Numbered from the stretch's first letter, positions 1 through 4,945 are shown. The stretch is 5,796 bases of DNA from Maribacter sp. (GCA_003232155.1 QILY01000269.1:1-5796), one strand, 5' to 3'. Numbers and translations: made by a program. Notes: generated by a model from the letters alone, not told the origin.

Positions 1-26
1 TGGACTGAACCCCTTCCACTGGACAC
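1..26 (+). repeat. Left terminal inverted repeat of the IS
   Basis: TGGACTGAACCCC followed by TTCCACTGGACAC. It matches the reverse complement of 1263-1288 at 21 of 26 positions; mismatches are at positions 5, 13 and 15-17. The outer block and the ACTGGACAC inner block are the best conserved parts, consistent with separate cleavage and transposase-binding regions. Confidence 0.9.
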
Positions 27-36
27 CGAAATTAGT

Positions 37-42
37 TATAAT
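37..42 (+). promoter_or_regulatory. Putative -10 box of the IS transposase promoter
   Basis: A perfect TATAAT lies 36 bases before the orfA ATG. No good -35 is found at 17 bp spacing (TTCCAC at 14-19 matches only the first two bases of TTGACA), so the promoter is probably weak, as is common for the resident promoter of IS3-family elements. Confidence 0.35.
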
Positions 43-78
43 AGCTGACAAGATAACTTGAAAGGATATCTTGTTACC

Positions 79-432
79 ATGAAGAAATATAAAATACGCA
101 GCAAACAGTTCAAAAGACAAGTTGTTGAAGAAGCTCTAACCGGTTTATCTACTAATGCAGCCATCTGCCGCAAATATAACATAGCTTATAACCTATTAGG
201 CCGTTGGAAAAAGCAATATGCCAAAGGTAAGTTAAATAATAAAGCTTTGGCCGAAATTGGTTCACAAGAACGAATCAAAGAGTTGGAACGCATGATTGGC
301 CAACTTACCATGGACAATGCCTTTTTAAAAAAAGCCTTAAAGCATGCTCTCTCACAACAGGAGCAAAGCGAAGACTTATTAGAGACAACATATCCTGTTT
401 CGGAAATATCAGAAGGGGGTGTAGAATGTTAA
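79..432 (+). CDS. IS3-family OrfA, helix-turn-helix DNA-binding protein
   Basis: A 117-residue protein, the usual size of OrfA in IS150-like elements. It supplies the DNA-binding part of the transposase and, made alone, usually acts as a regulator. The N-terminal half has the typical IS3/IS911 helix-turn-helix (an initial FKRQVVEEAL helix, then the segment ending in GRWKKQY). The second half is a leucine-rich helix (RIKELERMIGQLTMDNAFLKK in form) expected to mediate oligomerisation. I chose ATG 79 over an upstream TTG at 58 because the protein then begins MKKYKIRSKQFK, the family's normal start, and AAAGGA lies 12 bases upstream. The end overlaps orfB by seven bases, in the +1-related frame. 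An A7 run at 327-333 lies in codons for Lys-Lys and could allow -1 frameshifting into orfB. Confidence 0.92.
   Translation: MKKYKIRSKQFKRQVVEEALTGLSTNAAICRKYNIAYNLLGRWKKQYAKGKLNNKALAEIGSQERIKELERMIGQLTMDNAFLKKALKHALSQQEQSEDLLETTYPVSEISEGGVEC
327..334 (+). promoter_or_regulatory. A7G slippery sequence for -1 programmed frameshift
   Basis: In the orfA frame the run reads A AAA AAA G, the classic -1 slippery heptamer of IS3-family elements. I checked the -1 frame codon by codon from here to the orfB ATG at 426 and found no stop, so slippage would give a continuous OrfAB fusion transposase. The alternative is independent translation of orfB from its ATG. Confidence 0.75.
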
Positions 433-1262
433 ACTTAACCCCTTCCAGCTATTACTATAAAGTCAAAGAGCCGTCTGTTCCCAAGCAAAAAACAGATGCA
501 GATATAAGAGACCGCATAGAACAAATAGCCTGTGAATTTATCCATTATGGCTATCGTAGAATTACTGCCCAACTCAGACGAGAAGGGTATCTTATTAACC
601 ACAAGAAAGTTTTGAGAATTATGCGAGAAAGCTCCCTTCTTTGTGCTGTCAAAAAACGTAAATGGATAAATACTACTGATTCCAACCATCCTTATCCGCG
701 ATACCCTAATCTGGTTAAGGAGTTGGATATCAGTTCACTTAACCAAGTATGGGTGGCGGATATAACTTATATTAGAATCCTAACAACTTTTGTTTATCTG
801 GCGGTCATTCTTGATGGTTTTTCCCGTAAAGCCATAGGGTATTCTATTTCCAAAGGCTTAGATACCTCATTGACACTCCGAGCTTTAAAGATGGCTGTTG
901 CCACAAGGAAACCTCAACCGGGATGTATTCATCACTCGGATCAGGGAGTTCAATACGCAGCCATTGACTATATTAATGAACTCAAAGAGCATAAGTTTCA
1001 AATCAGCATGGCTCGTAAGGGTAATCCTTACGATAATGCCATGGCCGAAAGCTTTATCAAAACTCTCAAGTACGAGGAGGTAAATCTATGGGACTATAAG
1101 ACACTGGCTGATGTTCAGAAAAGAATTCCCTTTTTCATCCAGGAGGTTTATAATAAGAAGCGCTTACATTCTTCTTTGGGTTACCTCCCTCCAAATGAAT
1201 TTGAGGATGGTTTTATTAACAAAGAACAACACCTACAATCTTTTCAGCTTGTAACTGCCTAA
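426..1262 (+). CDS. IS3-family OrfB, DDE transposase catalytic subunit
   Basis: A 278-residue integrase-core transposase of the rve superfamily. Residues about 28-80 form the HTH_21-like region (the stretch around YGYRRITAQLRREG). The catalytic core follows, with the DDE triad visible as Asp112 (in VWVADITY), Asp172 (in HHSDQGVQY) and Glu208 (in NAMAESFIKTLK). The last two are separated by 35 residues, the standard D(35)E spacing. The conserved RLHSSLGYLPPNEFE block is near the C-terminus. It catalyses strand cleavage and transfer of the element, most likely as an OrfAB fusion made by frameshifting. The stop codon is adjacent to the right inverted repeat. All diagnostic residues are present, so it is probably active. 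Confidence 0.96.
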   Translation: MLNLTPSSYYYKVKEPSVPKQKTDADIRDRIEQIACEFIHYGYRRITAQLRREGYLINHKKVLRIMRESSLLCAVKKRKWINTTDSNHPYPRYPNLVKELDISSLNQVWVADITYIRILTTFVYLAVILDGFSRKAIGYSISKGLDTSLTLRALKMAVATRKPQPGCIHHSDQGVQYAAIDYINELKEHKFQISMARKGNPYDNAMAESFIKTLKYEEVNLWDYKTLADVQKRIPFFIQEVYNKKRLHSSLGYLPPNEFEDGFINKEQHLQSFQLVTA

Positions 1263-1288
1263 GTGTCCAGTCCTAAGGGTTCACTCCA
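1263..1288 (-). repeat. Right terminal inverted repeat of the IS
   Basis: Begins GTGTCCAGTCC directly after the orfB stop and ends CACTCCA. It is the inverted partner of 1-26, with the IS tip at 1288. Confidence 0.9.
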
Positions 1289-1302
1289 AAGTTATACAAA
1301 AA

Positions 1303-1333
1303 TGGTTGACCGGCAACCAATAACGAAGTTCGT
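1303..1333. repeat. Two small inverted repeats between IS end and cassette 1
   Basis: TGGTTG (1303-1308) and CAACCA (1314-1319) enclose a 5-base loop. ACGAA (1323-1327) and TTCGT (1329-1333) follow directly. If the cassette array continued leftwards, the 54 bases between the IS and 1343 would be the 3' part of an earlier attC cut by the IS. The pairing here is too short to prove that. Confidence 0.35.
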
Positions 1334-1342
1334 ATATTAATT

Positions 1343-1349
1343 GTTACAT
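1343..1349 (+). other. Integron R' core site, left edge of cassette 1 (GTTACAT)
   Basis: GTTACAT has the GTT of the integron core site (consensus GTTRRRY; the remaining bases ACAT deviate from it at one position). Its main support is that it is the exact reverse complement of ATGTAAC at 2074-2080, the R'' box of cassette 1. This is expected because, in the free circular cassette, these two boxes form one attC site. It lies only about 35 bases before the gene, the normal position. Confidence 0.6.
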
Positions 1350-1386
1350 GAATAAAAATATGAATAAAGATATAAAAAAATCATGA
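1348..1386 (+). CDS. Putative 12-codon leader ORF overlapping the cassette 1 gene
   Basis: The ATG lies partly inside the R' core box and the frame encodes MNKNMNKDIKKS. It ends at TGA 1384-1386, which overlaps the ATG at 1383 as ATGA. The downstream start has no Shine-Dalgarno sequence, so coupled translation through this leader is possible. Short upstream ORFs are known to aid translation of integron cassette genes that lack a ribosome binding site. The alternative is that one base was lost or gained in the A7 run at 1374-1380, in which case ATG 1348 would be the original start of the main gene. Too short to be sure it is translated. Confidence 0.35.
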   Translation: MNKNMNKDIKKS

Positions 1387-2141
1387 AAGAACTATCTGAG
1401 AATTGCGATCGGATAATTGCCAACCCCAACGATATTCAAAAGTTGCAAAGTCAAGGTATAAACTTTGATATTATTCCATCTCAAACAATAAGTGATCTTT
1501 TCGAGCAAAGAAAAGAAAAAGCACATATTATAGCACCGCTTTTGCCAATCTTACCCAAAGGATTACCCCCAGCTATTCAAGCACTATACCAAGAAATCAG
1601 AGAGTGCATATTTTTCGGATTGAACGGAGCAGCAATCACAATGTCCTCTATTTTAATTGAGTACATCATAAAACATGTTACATATATTACTGAATCTAAT
1701 GGCTATCAAAATGCTGATCCGCAGAAATGGGATGACTTTGAAGACATGTAGCTTTCAAAAGCAATAAACCGTGCAGGAAAAGCAGGATTGTTAGATTCAA
1801 AAATGAAGAAAAGACTACATTCCTTTAGAAACACAATTAGAAACCCATATAGCCATTATAATATTAAAAAAATTACAAAAAATGTTATTGCTAAGAAAGT
1901 AAAACAACTCGATATCAATACAGGTGAAGTAAAAGAAATGGATATTGCTGCAAAAGATAGCCCAATGATTCAAACACAAGTTAAACCAATAATGGACGGA
2001 AATAATGTTTTGCCTGTTTTCAATTTTGCAGATGAAATAGTTAAGTATCTATTACCAAAAATTAAAAAATACCATGTAACAACTCAATACAGCGAACCGG
2101 ATCCGCCGCCTGCGGCGTCGGCTCCAGTCGCTGATTTCTGA
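1383..2141 (+). pseudogene. HEPN-like cassette protein interrupted by an in-frame TAG
   Basis: One frame of 252 codons is broken by a single TAG at 1749-1751 (codon 123). The coding sense continues without a shift on both sides. The N-terminal part contains a long helix (around EIRECIFFGLNGAAITMSS, residues 72-90) resembling the DUF4145-type HEPN fold. The part after the stop has LHSFRNTIRNPYSH, giving an R-x4-H motif (Arg153 to His158) typical of HEPN RNases. HEPN proteins often act as toxins or abortive-infection effectors; function here is inferred. The last residues (SEPDPPPAASAPVADF) are encoded by the attC site and are GC-rich, unlike the rest. No clear Shine-Dalgarno is seen at ATG 1383; see the leader ORF. 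The TAG could be a CAG-to-TAG change (pseudogene), a sequencing error, or readthrough. A TTG at 1788 could restart translation of the C-terminal part only. I could not assign an exact family. Confidence 0.62.
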
Positions 2142-2149
2142 CGTTATGT
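2074..2149 (+). other. attC recombination site (59-base element) of cassette 1
   Basis: A 76-bp imperfect palindrome in otherwise AT-rich DNA. R'' is ATGTAAC (2074-2080) and R' is GTTATGT (2143-2149), pairing at all seven positions if two G-T wobbles are allowed. L'' CAGCGA (2090-2095) and L' TCGCTG (2128-2133) are perfect complements, separated from the R boxes by 9-base unpaired spacers on both sides. Inside, GGA (2099) pairs with TCC (2123), and CGCCGC (2104-2109) with GCGGCG (2112-2117) around a 2-base apex. The internal loop beyond L has one more base on the left side, resembling the extrahelical bases of attC sites. R, spacer, L and variable stem occur in the order known for integron attC. 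The cleavage point would be G|TT at 2143. Confidence 0.8.
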
Positions 2150-2158
2150 ACGAAAAAT

Positions 2159-2164
2159 AAGGAA
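2159..2164 (+). promoter_or_regulatory. Shine-Dalgarno of the cassette 2 gene
   Basis: AAGGAA ends six bases before ATG 2171, a good spacing. It supports this start and suggests the cassette carries its own ribosome binding site but no visible promoter, which is normal for cassette genes. Confidence 0.6.
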
Positions 2165-2170
2165 AAATAA

Positions 2171-3421
2171 ATGAAAAAACAAAAAAAAAGAGAAGCTACT
2201 ATTAAAAAAATTCTGGATGATTTTTGGAAGAGGATGTTAGCTTTAAACGCATGTGTAAATTTATATATTCCACTAGCTGGAGAATTCCAAAAAAGTAATG
2301 GTGAAGAATATACCAAACAAATAGATGCCCTGGCTAAAAAACTAAAATCAAAATCGAAAAAAACTAGAGAAGAAGCTGAGATTAAGCTTCGAAAGGTGAA
2401 CAGAAAATATCAATGGTGGCTTACTGGCAATCATACCTCAATTTTAACAAGAAGTACTTTTTTGTATATTTTTTCTGAATATGATGCTTTAGTTGGCAAT
2501 TTGTTAAACTATATTTATGAAAACAAAAAAGAACAGCAAAAAACTATTGAAAAAACTTTTACATATGAAGATATTATTGGTTTTTCAACAATCAAAGAAG
2601 TTAAAAATTTACTCATAGATAAGCATATTGATACTTTTCGTAGAGAATCTTATTCTGATCAATTCAAAATTTTAGAAAAAAGATTCAGGTTTAAAACTTT
2701 GAGAAGGTTTGAGAATTGGCCATTGTTTATTGAAGCATCTCAAAGAAGACATCTGTTTACTCATTGCGACGGTCTTGTTTCTAGCCAATACATTAAGAAC
2801 TGTGAAGAAGAAGGCTATTTATTCGATAAAAAACCAAAAATTGGTGACAAACTACTATTATTACAAGATTATCACAATAAAACGATTGATGTAGTGACAG
2901 AAGTTGGGATAAAGCTTGGGACAACTCTTTGGAAAAAACTTTGGGTTGAAGAATTGGAAATGTGCGACAGTTATTTAGAAAATGTTGTCGTTGAAATGAT
3001 ATCTAATAGGAGATATTTTCTTGCTGAAGAAATTGCTAAATTTGCTTATCATCAACATAAAGTTTCTAACGATATGCATAAGAAAATCTACTTGATAAAT
3101 TATGCTCAATCTTTGAAGTGGAATAAAAAAGAAAAGGAATGTGAAAAAATTCTAAAGTGTGTTGATTGGTCATCTTGTCAGGAAGATTTTAAATTAGCAG
3201 TAGCTGTTCTTCTTTCTGAATGGGATAATGCTATTAGATATATGCTTAAAATAGGAAAAAAATCCGAACTAATAGATAAGAATGCTTATATTGAATGGCC
3301 TTTATTTAGAGAATTTAGAAAAAGAGATGATTTTAGAAAAACCTTTAAAGAAATTTATAAAAAAGACTTTGAAAACTTTGAATTAGAAAAAAGCAAAAAA
3401 CCAATACAAGAAAAAACATAA
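2171..3421 (+). CDS. Cassette-encoded protein with HEPN-type R-x4-H motif
   Basis: A 416-residue, lysine-rich, mostly helical soluble protein with no signal peptide or membrane segment. Residues 1-75 are charged and probably form helices or a coiled coil. Residues about 85-205 look like a HEPN domain: a helix around FLYIFSEYDALVGNLLNYIY (98-116), then the motif region EASQRRHLFTHCDG, with Arg193-x4-His198 (or Arg192-x5-His198) as the likely RNase residues. The C-terminal part (about 255-400) reads as paired helices resembling TPR-type repeats, ending in YIEWPLFREFRKRDDFRK. HEPN domains are common in RNA-targeting toxins and phage defence, so a ribonuclease effector is the best guess. It is the only gene of its cassette and has no visible antitoxin. 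Its strong preference for AAA and AT-rich codons differs from the next gene, consistent with separate origins. Family membership is from motif reading only. Confidence 0.75.
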   Translation: MKKQKKREATIKKILDDFWKRMLALNACVNLYIPLAGEFQKSNGEEYTKQIDALAKKLKSKSKKTREEAEIKLRKVNRKYQWWLTGNHTSILTRSTFLYIFSEYDALVGNLLNYIYENKKEQQKTIEKTFTYEDIIGFSTIKEVKNLLIDKHIDTFRRESYSDQFKILEKRFRFKTLRRFENWPLFIEASQRRHLFTHCDGLVSSQYIKNCEEEGYLFDKKPKIGDKLLLLQDYHNKTIDVVTEVGIKLGTTLWKKLWVEELEMCDSYLENVVVEMISNRRYFLAEEIAKFAYHQHKVSNDMHKKIYLINYAQSLKWNKKEKECEKILKCVDWSSCQEDFKLAVAVLLSEWDNAIRYMLKIGKKSELIDKNAYIEWPLFREFRKRDDFRKTFKEIYKKDFENFELEKSKKPIQEKT

Positions 3422-3422
3422 C
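3416..3422 (+). other. R'' core box of cassette 2 attC (ACATAAC)
   Basis: An exact reverse complement of GTTATGT at 2143-2149, the left edge of the same cassette, and overlapping the stop codon. A further 5' arm, AAC-A-CCT-ATA-AGG (3420-3432), can pair with CCT-AACC-AGG-C-GTT (3618-3631), as if both ends of the attC survive while its middle was replaced. Confidence 0.5.
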
Positions 3423-3428
3423 ACCTAT

Positions 3429-3461
3429 AAGGCCCCCGATGTCAAGTGCAAAAAGGCCCCC
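3429..3461 (+). repeat. Direct repeat AAGGCCCCC, two copies
   Basis: Identical 9-mers at 3429-3437 and 3453-3461, 24 bases apart. Spaced short repeats of this kind occur at the ends of IS21-like elements, so this may be an IS end remnant. No transposase fragment supports that. Confidence 0.4.
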
Positions 3462-3463
3462 TG

Positions 3464-3484
3464 AACCAAAATAGTTTTTTGGTT
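3464..3484. repeat. AT-rich hairpin after the cassette 2 gene
   Basis: AACCAAAA (3464-3471) and TTTTGGTT (3477-3484) form a perfect 8-bp stem with a 5-base loop. It lies 43 bases after the gene. There is no GC-rich core and no T-tract after it, so I do not call it a terminator. Confidence 0.4.
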
Positions 3485-3509
3485 TATGCAAACTTTACAG
3501 AAGCAGGGC

Positions 3510-3543
3510 AATCATCCATTAAGTTGAATCATCCATTAAGTTG
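3510..3543 (+). repeat. Perfect tandem duplication of 17 bp
   Basis: Two adjacent identical copies of AATCATCCATTAAGTTG (3510-3526 and 3527-3543). Probably a recent slippage or an insertion-excision scar within the disrupted attC region. No protein is encoded here. Confidence 0.9.
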
Positions 3544-3547
3544 TGTC

Positions 3548-3566
3548 CAGATGCAGATGGCAGATC
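3548..3566 (+). repeat. CAGATG repeat, short copy
   Basis: CAGATG (3548), CAGATG (3554) and CAGATC (3561) in a row. The same hexamer is clustered at 4902-4945, so the PD-(D/E)XK gene lies between two such clusters. Confidence 0.55.
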
Positions 3567-3583
3567 AGTGAAGCTACGTAAAA

Positions 3584-3600
3584 GGGGACGGTTCTATTTT
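3584..3600. repeat. REP-like half site GGGGACGGTTCT
   Basis: GGGGACGGTTCTATTTT resembles palindromic repeats that I associate with RAYT (REP-associated transposase) genes. No inverted partner is present nearby, so it is at best a solo half site. A RAYT pseudogene lies 1.5 kb downstream. Confidence 0.35.
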
Positions 3601-3628
3601 TTGATATAAACAATAATCCTAACCAGGC

Positions 3629-3635
3629 GTTGGGC
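3629..3635 (+). other. Candidate integron R' core site (GTTGGGC)
   Basis: Matches the consensus GTTRRRY exactly and lies 30 bases before the next gene, the same spacing as in cassette 2. A third cassette starting here should end in GCCCAAC. I find no such box between 4736 and 4966, so this is only a candidate. Confidence 0.4.
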
Positions 3636-3650
3636 AACGAAAGTAGTAAA

Positions 3651-3659
3651 GGAAGGGGG
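3651..3659 (+). promoter_or_regulatory. Strong Shine-Dalgarno of the PD-(D/E)XK gene
   Basis: GGAAGGGGG ends five bases before ATG 3665 and fixes this start. Purine-rich, unlike the weak or absent site in cassette 1. Confidence 0.65.
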
Positions 3660-3664
3660 CGTGC

Positions 3665-4735
3665 ATGGATATTCGTGAAGATATAACAGAAATTCAAAAA
3701 GCTATACGTGCTGGACAATTTGCAAATGAAGCTGCCGTTTCACGAGGTATCGTCATGCGAATATTACAGGCTCTAAATTGGCCGATATTTGACACTAATA
3801 TTGTCTGCCCAGAATATCCTTTAGAAACGCTCAAAGTTGACTATGCGTTATGCCATCCACCTTCCAAACCAACAGTTATCATTGAAGTAAAAAATATCGG
3901 CAATTTAGAGGGTGGAGATTCTAAGTTGTTTGAGTATGCTTTTCGTGCTGGTGTGCCGATGGCTATCCTTACTGATGGACAAGAATGGCATTTTTATTTA
4001 CCAGCAGGGAAAGGGAGCATTTTAGAACGGCGATTTTATAAATTAGATATTCTGGAGCGTGATTTAGACGAGATAGTCAATCGATTTGTTCGTTATTTGG
4101 CTTATGAAAAAATATGCAAGGGAGAAGCCCTAAAATCTGCTCGTACTGAACACGATAGTGCTTCCATCCTAAGGGAGGTAAGAACAAACATGCCAATTGC
4201 ATGGAGAAAACTCATTGAGGAACAAGATAGTATTCTTATCGATTTGATTTCCGAGAAAGTCGCTGACCTATGTGGATACAAACCAGAACCTGACTTGGTA
4301 TCATCATTCTTATTTGAACAATTAAAAACATCTACTCCCCCATCCTCAGAGATTCTCCCCGTGCACTCAGGGGCAGTAAGGCCACCGGTAAAGACTGGTC
4401 GTATGGGTTACACATTGCATGGTAAGACTATTTACTGTAGAAACGCAGCTGATGTTTTGGTAAATGTTCTTGATAAGCTTTCAAAGAGAGACTCGAACTT
4501 TATTACACGTCTTGCCTCTCGCAAGCATGGGAGAAAGAGACGATATATAGCACGCACTCGAGAAGAACTTTATCCTGGGCGACCTGACCTTGCAGAATAT
4601 TCCAAACAGCTGTCAAATGGTTGGTGGGTCGGTACAAACTATAGCAAGTCAAGTATCAGACAAATTATTCAACTTGCCTGTGAGGTTGCTGACTTACGTT
4701 TTGGTTATGATCTCACTGTAAACCTTGGGAATTAA
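3665..4735 (+). CDS. HsdR-N-like PD-(D/E)XK nuclease domain protein
   Basis: A 356-residue protein. The N-terminal 150 residues match the type I restriction HsdR_N pattern: a helix with Glu22, then RILQALNWP, then a PD-(D/E)XK core with Asp59 (LKVDYAL) and Glu74-Val-Lys76 (IIEVKN), followed by the usual strand GVPMAILTDGQEWHFYLP (96-113). These are the expected metal-binding and catalytic residues, so DNA cleavage is plausible. A linker with a Pro/Ser-rich stretch (about 222-242) leads to a C-terminal module (248-356) containing RTREELYPGRPDLAEYSKQL and GWWVGTNYSK. I recognise this module as recurring behind such nuclease domains but cannot name its role; DNA or RNA binding is a guess. No helicase or methyltransferase follows, so it is not a complete type I system. 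Its more balanced base composition differs from the AT-rich cassette 2 gene. It may be a third cassette gene or an unrelated defence gene. Confidence 0.78.
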   Translation: MDIREDITEIQKAIRAGQFANEAAVSRGIVMRILQALNWPIFDTNIVCPEYPLETLKVDYALCHPPSKPTVIIEVKNIGNLEGGDSKLFEYAFRAGVPMAILTDGQEWHFYLPAGKGSILERRFYKLDILERDLDEIVNRFVRYLAYEKICKGEALKSARTEHDSASILREVRTNMPIAWRKLIEEQDSILIDLISEKVADLCGYKPEPDLVSSFLFEQLKTSTPPSSEILPVHSGAVRPPVKTGRMGYTLHGKTIYCRNAADVLVNVLDKLSKRDSNFITRLASRKHGRKRRYIARTREELYPGRPDLAEYSKQLSNGWWVGTNYSKSSIRQIIQLACEVADLRFGYDLTVNLGN

Positions 4736-4744
4736 CATTAATAC

Positions 4745-4859
4745 CTAGTGTAGTGTTTCAGAAATCCCTTTACTTTTGGTTTTTCCGTCGGCAATTTGGC
4801 ACAGGCGATCTTCAACCAAGATGGCCAAATGTAAAGATCTGTTGGTAACAGTACACTAG
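4745..4859. repeat. 115-bp nested inverted-repeat element (MITE-like)
   Basis: The ends CTAGTGTAGTGTT (4745-4757) and AACAGTACACTAG (4847-4859) are inverted repeats matching at 12 of 13 positions. Inside, CTTTACTTTTGG (4768-4779) pairs with CCAAATGTAAAG (4825-4836) at 11 of 12. ATTTGGC (4794-4800) competes for the same partner via GCCAAAT (4824-4830), and ATCTT (4808) pairs with AAGAT (4818) around CAACC. No core GTTRRRY or RYYYAAC sits at its ends, so it is not an attC. No target duplication is evident. It could be a miniature transposable element or a structured RNA after the nuclease gene. Confidence 0.6.
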
Positions 4860-4901
4860 AGACAGAATTTACAGATAAAGACCTAATAATGATATAGCCC
4901 C

Positions 4902-4945
4902 CAGATGCCAGTAGATGCCAGATGCAGATGTCAGATGGTCAGATG
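4902..4945 (+). repeat. CAGATG repeat cluster
   Basis: CAGATG occurs at 4902, 4919, 4925, 4932 and 4940, with a TAGATG at 4912. The cluster is framed by CCCCC on the left (4898-4902) and GGGGG on the right (4945-4949), which can pair, followed by TCGGACC. The spacing is irregular, so this is a degenerate short repeat rather than a regular array. Related to the copy at 3548-3566. Confidence 0.65.

Larger units (their letters stand above)
1..1288 (+). mobile_element. Complete IS3-family (IS150-like) insertion sequence
   Basis: The element is bounded by 26-bp imperfect inverted repeats (1-26 and 1263-1288, 21 of 26 matching) that end in TG...CA, as is usual for IS3-family elements. Inside are two overlapping frames, orfA (helix-turn-helix) and orfB (DDE transposase), in the usual 0/-1 relation. 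The left repeat begins TGGACTGAACCCC, which resembles the IS150 group. Both frames are open and the catalytic residues are present, so the element looks intact. The left target duplication cannot be checked because the window begins exactly at the IS end. The right flank reads AAG. It lies just upstream of the cassette array described below. Confidence 0.93.
1344..2143 (+). mobile_element. Integron gene cassette 1 (HEPN-like cargo)
   Basis: An 800-bp unit carrying one gene close to its left edge and an attC site at its right end, which is the standard cassette layout. Its two edge boxes are exactly complementary (GTTACAT at 1343, ATGTAAC at 2074). Cassettes move by IntI-catalysed attC x attI recombination. 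No intI gene or attI site is in the window. The reading is inference from structure, but two separate signals agree. Confidence 0.68.
2144..3629 (+). mobile_element. Integron gene cassette 2 (R-x4-H protein cargo)
   Basis: It begins with TTATGT at the attC cut of cassette 1. The gene starts 27 bases later and its stop codon lies inside ACATAAC (3416-3422), the exact reverse complement of GTTATGT at 2143. This is the R'' box expected for the cassette's own attC. The right edge is less certain: the next good core, GTTGGGC, is at 3629, leaving a 220-bp span that is too long for an ordinary attC. I infer an insertion inside the attC. Confidence 0.55.

Noticed and set aside
1291..1297. GTTATAC directly after the IS end as another integron core site
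   Set aside because: It departs from GTTRRRY, has no complementary R'' partner, and GTTACAT at 1343 explains the cassette edge better.
1306..1338. TTGACC and TATATT as a promoter for cassette 1
   Set aside because: The spacing is 21 bp, too long for a normal sigma-70 promoter, and TTGACC is part of the small hairpin.
1749..1751. Pyrrolysine insertion at the TAG
   Set aside because: There is no methylamine methyltransferase context or pyl gene in the window; a nonsense mutation is simpler.
3536..3718. Minus-strand 60-residue ORF, and other short frames inside the genes
   Set aside because: They overlap repeats or well-supported genes in other frames, with no ribosome binding site or recognisable protein features.
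4745..4859. Inverted-repeat element as an attC site
   Set aside because: Its ends carry neither the AAC nor the GTT core in the right place, and the stem order differs from R-L-variable stem.
4902..4945. CAGATG cluster as a CRISPR array
   Set aside because: The repeat is six bases with spacers of 0-5 bases, far too short and irregular, and no cas gene is present.
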